This document shows positions 1 through 10,400 of a stretch of DNA of 64,000 nucleotides, one piece after another; position 1 is the stretch's first letter, and the number at the start of each line of letters is the position of its first letter. The notes beneath the pieces were generated by a model that made no database searches, had not been told where the DNA came from, and saw only the letters and a list, made by a program, of their open reading frames with translations. The stretch is from Morinoia aosen (lineage: Eukaryota; Arthropoda; Malacostraca; Amphipoda; Talitridae), in the NCBI GenBank assembly GCA_030386875.1, contig CM059573.1, positions 33,521,891-33,585,890 on the forward strand, read 5' to 3'. Both the position numbers and the translations under genes were made by a program.

Positions 1-46
1 TCGGAATTTGAGCCACATCCATTGGTTTAAACGCAACATTAGACAC

Positions 47-2921
47 TTATTCACTGTCTGATTCCACAATTAGATTCGACGAAGGCACGAGCTCAGCTGC
101 ATCAGTGATGCTCGGTGATGGGACAGTGTCAGTTGATACGGTTGTGGTGATGGTGCTGATATTGGTGGTGGTTGCTATTCCTGCAGCCTCTGCAGCACCT
201 GTTCCACGGTGATGTCTAATTCCATCCCAGTCCACCGATCCACGCTGACCTCGTTGCGTGGCGACTGCGATACCTTTGTGGTTAGTAAACCCCCCGGCTG
301 CCAACACTTCTACAAAATACGAGGACAACTTAGTCCCGTGATTGATAAAGTTGTACCAATACAATAGTGAGTAAACATAAATTACATACGAGTTGTAGAC
401 TAAAGAATGATTTACTAATGTTCATATCAATGATCCCTTTATTATTATTACACAAGAAAGTTTTGGCCTCTCTTTACCACGGCAAAGATGTTCCAAGAGA
501 GGAAGGATGAAGACACCACTTAGTATGGAGTTGAGGGAACGCGGGATATATGCATAAATGCATAGAAACAGTAAGCTAAGAAAGATCATGAAACAAGAAT
601 AAGTTGAAGAAGTAGTAGGTGCTGAAAAACAAGACAGCAATGAACCTAAAAAATGATGGTCCGTGAGAAAACAAAAACGTATTCTATTCAAACAAAAAGA
701 AGACCTACCTAACCTTTAGCTCGGGCCCTCACATAATCCCCCGGGGAGCGATCAATGATCACTATTTCGAATGGCAAATGTATTCATGTTCTATCGAATA
801 TGTGACATTACAGATAATGTAACAGATATTAGATTTTGAGTTAGTTTAAGCTTCCTAAACTAAGAAAACGGTGTTCCAAATAGAGGAATAATGAAAGGAC
901 CATCAAGAATGGACAGGCACACACGAAGAATCTAAGCCAAAGTGCGTTCCCACACAGCATATACTGTATGCGCATAGAAACAGCAAAAGTCAGGAAGTTC
1001 AAACACTATAGAAATTCAAGCTGGAACTAGTAGGTGCTGAAAACAAGGATAGCAGTAAACTGAATAAATGATTAGCTGTCCTTAACAAAATAGAAAACAC
1101 ACTATTTTAACCAGTAGAGCGCCAAATTTTAAGCTTGGGCATTAAATTTTCATTCTGGGAATGCTTCTTCTTATAGGTACAATTATTTTATCCTTGTTTG
1201 AGTATAATTCAGCAGAAAAATGCATAAGCTGTGAGTGCTGGCTTTGCATTCAAAAGGAAATGTGGCAAAAGCAGAAAAAGATACATCTAGGTGCCCTAGT
1301 TGAACAATACGTGAAGGATAAAGGAACACCAATCTTCAAGTTTCAGTTCTTTTTGTGCTATGCAGAATTTATGGCCTTCACAGCTGATTTTACATGACAA
1401 TCAACAAGGAAAAGAAGAGTAGATTAATTTTAAAAAGAATTACCTTTTTCTGATGCACTGTTATAATTTTTTTTTATCTTGCAGAGCTTTATTTGAATAG
1501 GTTAGTAATCTACATAAAAATAAGATTATCAGGGAGGGTACGAACATTTCTCAGTAAAAACTGCTTACCATAAATGATGCGCATTGCACTGTGGTCCTTG
1601 AAGACAATTTTCGACTGCTGCCTCCGATGACCAAGTCCTGAGAAGCTGAACTGCATCGCCAGTTCTCTGGTGAACAGGCGCTTCAAAATACGTATCACGG
1701 ATTCTGAAACGCTAACTCGTACGAGACCTTTGAGAGCTACCGGCTGAAAAAAAAAACATTTTCCATTAGATTCATATTTTACCTAGGTTTTAGCACAGAT
1801 TCATATTCACACTTGCCCTGGCTTGCACAATAGTCTCGTGACCAAAGACAAATTAAGAAAATGACCACCTGAATGCACCATTGATGTATTAATTTAATTC
1901 AAGATTGGTCCATTTCTTATTGAAGCTTAATACTGTTGCAAGGTTATGCAAGGTTATGGGCCTTCATGTGAAATGCCTCTGTATGGCCTTACATAAGAAA
2001 TGGTTTCTTGTAGGTAATTTAGTAAAAACTTCCATGAACAATTTATCTTAGATATTTCTTATGATGTTTACAATACTTCAGAGATTATAGATTATAGGTT
2101 AGTTCAAGCTTCCCTAACCGCTACAAAAAAACGTGTCATAAAGAGGAAGGAGGAAGGCACCATTTAGTATGGAATTTAGGGAATGCAGAATCTGTGCAAA
2201 AGGGGCATAGAAACAGTAAGGTGGGAAAGAAGTCCATGAAACAAGAGAAAAATTGAAGAAGAAAGTAGTAGGAGCTAAAAAAACAGGATTGCAGTGAACC
2301 GAAAAAGGTGGTCCTTAACATAACAAAAATTATTTTATTTCAACAAAAAAGAGGCCTACCTAACTCTCAGCTCGAGCCCCCTCACATTTTCCCCCTGGGA
2401 GCGCTAATTCCCATAGATACAAAAGTTCTTCCCCCCTGAGGGGTTACAATACTTCATTTATTCCAACAAATGTATATTCCCTTGCTGTAACTCATCCAAA
2501 CAATAAAAATAAACAATAAAGTTCATTATTACTGCTTAGATCTAACCTTTATAAAAAAAGTAAAGTAACCTGTGCATAAATAATTTTTTCATGAACCTAG
2601 GAACAGCATCATCTATGTATGAAATAAAAATCATTCTATTTAACTCACTAGTTCAAGTTGCTTCTCAAGAACGTCCAGTTCTTCCACTGTCTTGGCTGGT
2701 CCAGGTAAGGGCTCGTTGCTTGAAGGTTGGGGCTTTCTCACCTCGTCCAATTTTTGTTCAAAGACAGCCGGCCGATGCTCCAACTTCTTAAATTTCTTTG
2801 ACAGTATATCTGCAAATTCATCTTGTTGATTGCTGATGCGCTTCAGCCCAGTTCGTAGATCGTTGACATTACTTGCCACTTTGTGTAGCATGCCCATCAC
2901 TTCAGTTGATGTGCACTCATT
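47..2921 (-). CDS. DUF4806-like spliced gene segment, left-arm copy (three exons)
   Basis: Three phase-compatible exons are visible on the minus strand: 2,921-2,649, 1,743-1,569 and 309-47. The first encodes a coiled-coil stretch ending in a TVEELDVLEKQLEL motif. The second encodes RILKRLFTRELAMQFSFSG, the core I associate with DUF4806, a domain of uncharacterised insect and other animal proteins. The third encodes a Thr/Ser-rich tail ending ESDSE. Splice sites are CTACAAG acceptor/GTGAGT donor, TTTCAG/GTAAGC and TTTGTAG. Exon 1 begins after an acceptor, so upstream exons are missing or lie outside. It is the inverted twin of the copy at 15,764-18,637. Function is unknown; the domain call is from memory. 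Confidence 0.5.
470..755 (-). repeat. SINE-like element copy C, left-arm twin
   Basis: Reverse-complement counterpart of the 17,930-18,215 copy. Confidence 0.6.
810..1160 (-). repeat. SINE-like element copy B, left-arm twin
   Basis: Reverse-complement counterpart of the 17,525-17,875 copy, with the same landmarks. Confidence 0.6.
2081..2443 (-). repeat. SINE-like element copy A, left-arm twin
   Basis: This is the palindromic counterpart of the copy at 16,242-16,604, flanked by the same 13-bp duplication on the opposite strand. The insertion therefore predates formation of the palindrome. Confidence 0.7.
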
Positions 2922-3638
2922 CTTGTAGATAACAAAACTTCATCAACTACAGCATGGTATATCTAACTGCCCTGAATTCCAAAGTGGTAATGGCTAAACA
3001 AGTGGAATACATAATTATTTAATTTCAATACCAGAGAAGAAGTTATGATACAAATGCAGCCTTCCTATATCATGAAGTTTGAAGAAAGGTTATGATAATT
3101 AGAAAGTTTGTATACAATTCAATGTTAATGTGAATGAGGAAAGTCAGGGTAATGGTATCATGCTTGATAGAGGATATCTCACCGTGATGAACTGGGAGGA
3201 TTGTAACTTTGCACCAGTGATGACACTTGAAACGAGGGAAGCTGTATGTTAGGGTGGATCGTTTTTTCACGTTTTCCGATTTGATTTTAGCGGTAGTATA
3301 AGTGTGTTATCTAGTATAAGTGTGTTTTCTTCAGCGACGTCATCTTCTGCTTCCACAAATAGCTTGGAAAATTAGAAAAATACCAGAAATACCAATAATT
3401 GACGATTGTGATCAATTAAGCTCATCGTCATAGATATGGGTACTATGACGTATATTGCACTTGTTTTGCTAAATAATGCATATTTCTAAAATGTACAGCA
3501 CTTAGTTTATGTTTTCTCAAATTCTATTTGAAGGAGATAACACAATCCAGAACTCACCACGAGGAGGCGGCTGTACGACGAGTTCCGCCCTACCCAACCC
3601 ATCCTCCCTTCCATTGCTAATATCTGTGTACACTGTTT

Positions 3639-3932
3639 TCAGTGTTCTGTTTGATAAAGCAAATACTGTATTTTAGTTTCAAACTTGGGTAGTTTTTTCC
3701 TTCCATAAATTCGGTTTCTTTTAAAACCATCACAAGCAGCTGCTCCTACAACTGATTTTGAAGCCTGTGTTACTAATTTAATGTGTCTTCCCATCGCCTG
3801 GGTATGACAGGGAAAATCTGGGAGAGCAGAGGTCTTCTCTTTGGATTTAATTAGAGACATAATGTCCTCTGATGATACTCTTCTCGTGAGAGGTGGTTCT
3901 GTCAGATGGATGTTCTGCCAATCGATCATCAA
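3639..3932 (-). CDS. Uncharacterised ORF fragment with KLVTQAS...DGF block (left arm)
   Basis: A minus-strand reading frame encodes a segment with PCHTQA, KLVTQASKSVVG and GRKKLP motifs. The pattern (K-L-V-T-x-A-S, D-G-F, R-I-x-x-R-K-x-L-P-x-F-x-T-K) is one I recall from uncharacterised arthropod proteins that are often repeat-associated, but I cannot name the family. It has two further copies on the plus strand within 4,110-4,806. It has no ATG-proximal context or identifiable splice partner. Confidence 0.35.
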   Translation of the reverse strand: MMIDWQNIHLTEPPLTRRVSSEDIMSLIKSKEKTSALPDFPCHTQAMGRHIKLVTQASKSVVGAAACDGFKRNRIYGRKKLPKFETKIQYLLYQTEH

Positions 3933-3977
3933 ATGAAAGACAGTAGCATGAAAAAGTAGCTTCGGTTGTTGGAATTT

Positions 3978-4464
3978 CCGAATTGTATTTCTTTGAACTG
4001 GAAGTTAAAAGAAATACAATTCGGAAACAATACAAAACAATACAATTCTTTGAACTGGAAGTTCAAAGAAATACAATTCGGAAATTCCAACAACCGAAGC
4101 TACTATTTCATGCTACTGTCTTTCATTTGATGATCGATTGGCAGAACATCCAACTGACAGAACCACCTCTCACGAGAAGAGTATCATCAGAGGACATTAT
4201 GTCTCTAATTAAATTCAAAGAGAAGACCTCTGCTCTCCCAGATTTTCCCTGTCATACCCAGGCGGTGGAAAGACACATTAAATTAGTAACACAGGCTTCA
4301 AAATCAATTGTAGGAGCAGCTGCTTGTGATGGTTTTGTACGGGAAGTTCAAAGAAATACAATTCGGAAACAATACAAAACAATACAATTCTTTGAACTGG
4401 AAGTTCAAAGAAATACAATTCGGAAACAATACAAAACAATACAATTCTTTGAACTGGAAGTTCA
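3978..4464. repeat. Central hairpin repeat of the palindrome (about 57-bp units)
   Basis: A perfect-looking stem (CCGAATTGTATTTC paired with GAAATACAATTCGG) at 3,978-4,024 marks the palindrome centre. The same hairpin unit, with GAACTGGAAGTTC at the tip and an AACAATACAAAACAATAC spacer, recurs at about 4,046-4,083 and again two to three times at 4,345-4,464. The units are likely by-products of replication slippage or fold-back at the inversion point. Confidence 0.75.
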
Positions 4465-4807
4465 AAGAAATACAATTCGGAAATTCCAACAACCGAAGCT
4501 ACTATTTCATGCTACTGTCTTTCATTTGATGATCGATTGGCAGAACATCCAACTGACAGAACCACCTCTCACGAGAAGAGTATCATCAGAGGACATTATG
4601 TCTCTAATTAAATCCAAAGAGAAGACCTCTGCTCTCCCAGATTTTCCCTGTCATACCCAGGCGGTGGAAAGACACATTAAATTAGTAACACAGGCTTCAA
4701 AATCAGTTGTAGGAGCAGCTGCTTGTGATGGTTTTATAAGAAACCGAATTTATGGAAGGAAAAAACTACCCAGGTTTGAAACTAAAAAACAGTATTTGCT
4801 TTATTAA
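3983..4807 (+). CDS. Chimeric ORF reading through the palindrome centre
   Basis: An 825-nt open frame begins with non-ATG codons inside the central hairpin and contains two copies of the KLVTQAS block. The first is truncated after DGF, where hairpin-repeat sequence (FFELEVQRNTIRKQYKTIQ) replaces the rest; the second is complete. The open frame follows from the repeat structure and does not prove a gene. The first in-frame ATG lies within the block itself (before IDWQN). Confidence 0.3.
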   Translation: MYFFELEVKRNTIRKQYKTIQFFELEVQRNTIRKFQQPKLLFHATVFHLMIDWQNIQLTEPPLTRRVSSEDIMSLIKFKEKTSALPDFPCHTQAVERHIKLVTQASKSIVGAAACDGFVREVQRNTIRKQYKTIQFFELEVQRNTIRKQYKTIQFFELEVQRNTIRKFQQPKLLFHATVFHLMIDWQNIQLTEPPLTRRVSSEDIMSLIKSKEKTSALPDFPCHTQAVERHIKLVTQASKSVVGAAACDGFIRNRIYGRKKLPRFETKKQYLLY

Positions 4808-4859
4808 ACAGAACACTGAAAACAGTGTACACAGATATTAGCAATGGAAGGGAGGATGG
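4001..4859. repeat. Right arm of the palindrome, inner segment
   Basis: This segment runs from the palindrome centre to the point where the Gypsy element inserted. It is the reverse complement of about 3,600-4,000, with an extra internal direct duplication (period 399 bp; 4,064-4,336 repeated at 4,463-4,735). The sequence up to 4,859 joins directly to 14,862 when the Gypsy element is removed. The joined sequence matches the uninterrupted other arm at about 3,585-3,610. Confidence 0.85.
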
Positions 4860-5131
4860 TATCGCGCCCCTTTATCTATGTGTCTATATCTCTAGGGTTG
4901 CGACTTCGGAGGGTAGAGTGAATACGCAGGTTACTGTGCGAGTTTAATCGTAGAGAACTTAGTACAGGGTAGAACTCGGTCCAAGTGCGCAGAGGGGGCT
5001 CCGCACAAGCCTTATATAGTCCTAACGTTGCTGACACAGCAAAGCGCATTGGGGTTAGCCCGCTCTAGGGCGTAGTCTTGAACACGTATGAACATACGCA
5101 CAGGGAGGATGCGTACTTGTGACGGCATACA
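4860..5131 (-). repeat. 3' LTR of Gypsy1
   Basis: The 272-bp partner of the LTR at 14,590-14,861, preceded on the minus strand by the polypurine tract. Confidence 0.92.
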
Positions 5132-5141
5132 CCTCCCCCCC
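5132..5141 (-). promoter_or_regulatory. Polypurine tract of Gypsy1
   Basis: The minus strand reads GGGGGGGAGG immediately before the 3' LTR, the usual plus-strand priming site. Confidence 0.65.
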
Positions 5142-6413
5142 ATGCCATAACAAGTTACTATTTCCAAAAATCATCAATCTCAGTTAAGAATCGTAATTTA
5201 TAATTTAATAAAAGAGATTAAAACATCATAGTATAATATCCCGAAATGAAATTCGCTCTGTGGTCGTAAAACAATTTTCATTTATCAGTGTCAGCAATGC
5301 ATCGAATTAAATTTGGTTAGTTATCGCGTGAATGAAATCATCAACTATACCCCCTACCACAAAAGTTGAAATCAGTCTTCGCAGTACAACAGCAGGACTA
5401 ATAAACCCATAAAAATTTTCTTTTATCAACAAGGTCTCGCACGGAAAATGTCAATAGTAGAACAACAATTAAGATATCTTATGAAACGACAAAAGAAAAT
5501 CCGTAAGTATAAAAACGCGTCGAAAACCGAAGTTTACAATACGCAACATCGAAATACCCGTTTACCTTTAAAGTCAGCAAGAACATGTAGCAATAGGAAA
5601 CGAAAAAAAATCCACGGATAAAGGAACAAACATTTAACTGTCTTTTCAATCGTTATTACGTAAAGAACAATTCGCAAATAAAACGCAAGCATGAAAGAAA
5701 AAGAAATACATTATTAATACTCGCAGTCATCGTATGTAACACTAAAGGAACAAGGAAATACATGAAATAAATTTTAATTACTCTTGAAAAAAAGTTGAAA
5801 AGAAGTATTTATTTATTACGCAAGACACAAAATTTTGAAACAACGCATCAATGTACCTCGTATAGGTACGATAACATATGCCCTGAATACACAAGTATCG
5901 CAAATATATTATGGGATTTTTGAGAATCATTTCAATTGCTAAGTTGGGAAAATGAAAATAGAAAGTAGCAACGTAAGACATGAAAACATGAACCAGAAAA
6001 ATTTTATTCAAACATAATTAAGAATAGTATAATTATACCTCCCGTGAAAATTTATTAAACAATACATTCGTCAACAATAAAACTGAACTATCACGAAAGT
6101 TTTAACGCATTGTTATTGAAATGTAATGATAACCCATTCGTATCGGACCATTTAATGAAATCGCAGATGCATTAATACATACTGTTATACTTTAAAATGT
6201 TATTCTTCGTGAACCTCATCGCCAATACGGTAAAGTGCATAATACGCATACAAATAGAAAAATAGAAAAACAACGCAAAATCTAAATGTAATTCCTGAGT
6301 ATATATTGAAGTTAAACACTACACATTCCGATTACAAGAAAAGAAACATCGTTGTCGCTAAACGATATTCGAGTGTGACAACATCACCGTCTCACAAGCA
6401 TTCCACGCGACGC
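5142..6413 (-). other. Gypsy1 3' untranslated region
   Basis: About 1.3 kb of AT-rich sequence between the third ORF and the polypurine tract. No frame longer than about 77 codons and no recognised motif. Confidence 0.5.
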
Positions 6414-6761
6414 CTACATCTCGCTCGTCGCCTGTGGATGACGTAACGGTGGATCGGCAGTGCTCGACCTGAGCATCTGACGACGGAGCAACGCGTCTTC
6501 AGACCGGAACCTTTCTCCAAGCATATTTAGCTCACGACGGAAATAGAATAGACAGACTTCTATCGCTATTGTCGCTGGGAAAAGAAGGAGAAGTCCTAAA
6601 TCTGTAACGCGGTCAGGCAGGATGTCTACCAACGCGTTCGCAGCGATCCAATCCTTGGAAACACGTCCTTGGTGGTTCTCTAACGCATTGGTGAGCGCTT
6701 CCACCGAGATGTGAGTTAATCTGTTCCCCATCGTGAAGGTCAGGAAACGATGCGTGCGCAA
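6414..6761 (-). CDS. Third ORF of Gypsy1, spliced exon with a membrane segment
   Basis: An open frame of 115 codons downstream of pol, where envelope genes sit in some Gypsy elements. It begins directly after a good splice acceptor (minus strand TTCCAATTTCAG, exon start 6,762), so it is probably joined to a leader exon. An internal ATG lies at about 6,731. A hydrophobic segment LGLLLLFPATIAIEVCLFYF spans residues about 73-92. It is far too short for a full envelope protein and shows no furin site or fusion peptide that I can see. It may be an accessory protein or an envelope remnant. Confidence 0.4.
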   Translation of the reverse strand: MRTHRFLTFTMGNRLTHISVEALTNALENHQGRVSKDWIAANALVDILPDRVTDLGLLLLFPATIAIEVCLFYFRRELNMLGERFRSEDALLRRQMLRSSTADPPLRHPQATSEM

Positions 6762-7408
6762 TCTGAAATTGGAAACAAATACAGATCAAATTAGCATGGC
6801 CATTTAATTTAAACAAAGTAAATTAATCATCGTAAAAAAAGAAATGAAAGAATAGTGAACATGAAAAGAAACCAACAGATGTCTGCACGTCACAGACCCT
6901 AAACATGTCTACAATCTGCAAGTCTCTCACGGCTTCTCTGCTGCCGGGCGAAGTTCCAAAACAAATCGGACCTGCCTCCCAAAACAACTTGGGGTGCCAG
7001 AACACGGTCCCACAACATTGAGCTCCCGTGTTTCTAAACATACGGAGTGTAATGACCCGTGTAATGCCCTCGAGCAGGTGCAAACCTTAGCTGTAAAATC
7101 AAATGCGATACAGTAGAATGTGATACGACTTTTAATGCGATACATTTTCAATGTGAAAGAACTTTTAATGTGATAAAACATTTTAATTCGAAATATTTTG
7201 AAAGTGAAGGAGCGTTTAAGGCGATAGAACATTGAATTTGATAGAAAATGGTTCGACATCAATAACTTGAACTTAAACAAATACATATGATTCTATAAAG
7301 AAACTTCCAAATTACTTGCGACTTAAAATTAACATTGAAACAAAAATCACACAATACTAAAATGTGAACATAGTAAGACCGTCGGTCGTAAGTCGTACAG
7401 TTTGGTAT

Positions 7409-10400
7409 TCATTGCTTTTTGCGTAAAGGTAAGACATGATTCTTATTAGACTTAAACGTTTTGTTTCCTATTTTCAACTCTACGTAATTTCGATTAATTT
7501 TAGTGATAATTCCAGGCCCTTTCCAGGCGAGATCAAGTTTATTTTTTCGGATATGGTTGCGTAACAAAACTCTATCATTCAACTCGAAATGTTTATCTTT
7601 ACGACGTGCGTTATGATACATGGTACGGTCGCTCGTATTGTTAATTATTAATGCTCTAACGTTTGCCACAATACGCGCAGCTTCTTGAGCTCGAGATTTG
7701 ATTAAATCGACGTCGGTGTCCGGACTGTAACTAGTTTCGAGAGAGAGGGAACTGAAATGGGCACATGTATCTCTATTAAATACGATGTAAGAAGGTGTTT
7801 CACCCAATGTAGTATTTAAACTATTGTTAATGGCATTTTCCGTTACGCTAAGACAGTCGTCCCATTCGGTATGGACGAGGGAATTGATGTATAGTTTCAA
7901 AAGGTTCGTAATTTTGCGATTATTGCGTTCGACGATTGCATTACTATGCGGACTCCAAGGAAGAACTTCCTTTTTTGCAATGCAGTGAATCTGACTAAAT
8001 TTTTTAACTGCCGCAGATTTGAATTCAAGGGCTTGATCGCTAAGAAGTGTCTTAGGATATCCGAAAGTCGAGAAACAGTTGTCTAGACAAGAGACAACTG
8101 TATCTGCTAATCTGTCTGAAGTTGCATAGAGTTTGCAGTAACGCGAGAATAGATCAATAATAATTAGTATATATTTATTTTGCTGACTCGTTACAGGTAA
8201 GGGACCTAGGAAATCCATCGACACTACTTCGAAAGGTTCTTTAGCTATAGGTGCATCCAAAATCTTAATAGGAACAGTACTGTTAGCCTTGAGAATCTTA
8301 CAGACCTCACACATTTGAACAAATTTACGTATAATACTTTTTTCGAGCAAATGGAAAAATCGCAACTTAAATTTAAATAGGGTGTGCGTAGCGTCAGTAT
8401 GATAAAGTGAATGTATACTCAGTATAGCCTTGTGCATCAACGAAGTCGGCAACACAGAAGTCAATATGGTGCTTTCTCTAGAGTCGATTTGTCTGCGTCG
8501 ATAAAGAATGTCATTTATAATTAAATATTTCTGTAAGTCAGGGATCGTAGAGCTACTACTATTAAGTAATGCGTCTTTGACCTCGGAACAGAATGGGTCC
8601 TGTTGTTGTTCAGTGCGAAATTCGTCTAGAGTCCAAGTCACGTCTCTTGGTTGAGGTACGTAATTAATTAGTCGGGGGGCCCCAGCTGTCGCTGGCGCCA
8701 CTGCGTCAAGGTCCACGTCGTTTGTTTGGTCTGCGTTTGCTCTCAGAGCTCTACTGCGTGTAGTCACTGTGAGTGCGTCGACCTCTTTGAACTCGGTACA
8801 CTTTTCAAGATCAGATACAGTTAATTTTTCGGTTAATCTGCTTAGACAATCTGCGATGATATTTTGCTTTCCGGGGAAATACTTTACGAGGGGATCAAAA
8901 TTCTGAACGGTGAGACACCAGCGTGCCATTGCGGAATCCTCAGGGAGCTTCTTAAAAAATAAAGGTTGTAAGGGACGATGATCGGTATACAGGAAAATAG
9001 GATAGCCAAGAATAAGATATTTAAATGCTTTTAATGCGCTCACAATGGCTAGGAACTCTTTTTTCGTAGTTGAGTACCTTTTTTGGGTAGAGTTTAAGCT
9101 TTTACTATAGTATGCAATAGCCTTCATAGATTTATTAGAATCATTGTCGTGCTGTAAGAGCACCGCTCCAATTCCATAGTTTGAAGCATCTGTAAAGACA
9201 TGAAAAGGCTTAGAAAAATCAGGATGTCTCAGAACGGTATCTGACGTTAATACAGACTTTATTTTGTCGAAAGCTTTCTGACATTCCGGGTTCCAAATAA
9301 ATTCCACGTTTTTGCGTAGTAGCTGGTACAGAGGATAGGAAATAGAGCCAAACATTGGTATGTGCGTGCGGAAATAATTAGCCACACCCAGAAAACTCTG
9401 TAGTTCTTTCACGTTTTGCGGGACAGGAAATTTTTGTAGCTTTTCTGATTCCTTACAGCGAATTCCTTCCGCCGACACAATGTGTCCCAGGTACTCTATT
9501 GAATTTTTCAGAAAATGACATTTTTCTAGTTTGAGAGAAAGGTTACCGCTACGTAATTTCTCTAGTACATTATTTAAATCTTTCAGGTGTTGGTTCATGG
9601 TTTTTGAAAAAACTAAAATATCATCGAGAAAAACAAAGCAAAGTTTATCGATGATATTTGTCAGAACTGATGAAATAATTCTTTGAAATACTGAGGGACT
9701 CGAGGTCAACCCGAATGGTAGCCTCGTGAAATGAAATTTTTCGTAGCCGACGCTGAATGCTGTGTATTTACGGCTATTTTCTTCCAACTCAACCTGATGG
9801 AAGGCTGAGCGGAGGTCAAGACTTGAAAATATGCTATTCCCTCCAAGCGTAAAAAGGATTTCGTCCACTCTTGGAATCGGATAAGATTCCTTGATAATTA
9901 TTTTGTTTAATTCACGAAAATCTATGACGGGCCGAATCTCGCCCGACTTCTTTTTCACACATATCAATGGGAAATTGTATTCGGAGCTCGAGGCTTCAAT
10001 AATACCATGATTCAACATCTGTTTATTAGCTACCACTAGTTCATTTTTGTATTTATGCGGAATTCGATAGGGTGGGATATTCAATACTGGAGCATTAGGT
10101 TTTAATTCGATCTTATGTTTCATAACATTTGTTACTCCAGTGTTTTCGCCCTCGAGCGTAATCACATCTCTAAAATCGTTTAATATATTTAACAATAACG
10201 GTTTTCCTTCATCATTGTCACAATTGATATCGTCATCGGTCAAGGGACGTCTTTCGTTACTACTCCCTTCTGGTACATCTTCTTTTTGTGCATTAATTCC
10301 TAGTTCGTCAACTTGAATATCACTACAATCATGCCCCGTGTTTACAGATAGCAACCCAACGTTTTTATCAGAGATGGCATTGAAACTTTCACCACAAACA

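Larger units (their letters stand above)
1..4000. repeat. Left arm of a giant palindrome
   Basis: Read on the minus strand, this stretch matches 4,001-4,859 followed by 14,862-18,682 over almost its full length. Position 1 pairs with about 18,683, so the arm probably continues beyond the window. Coordinates pair to a constant sum of 18,684-18,685 over 1-3,000, which shows few indels there. The arms differ by scattered substitutions, a 33-bp tandem duplication near 15,470 present only in the other arm, and a roughly 200-bp indel near 3,290. That divergence argues for a real inverted duplication and not a read fold-back error. Confidence 0.9.
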
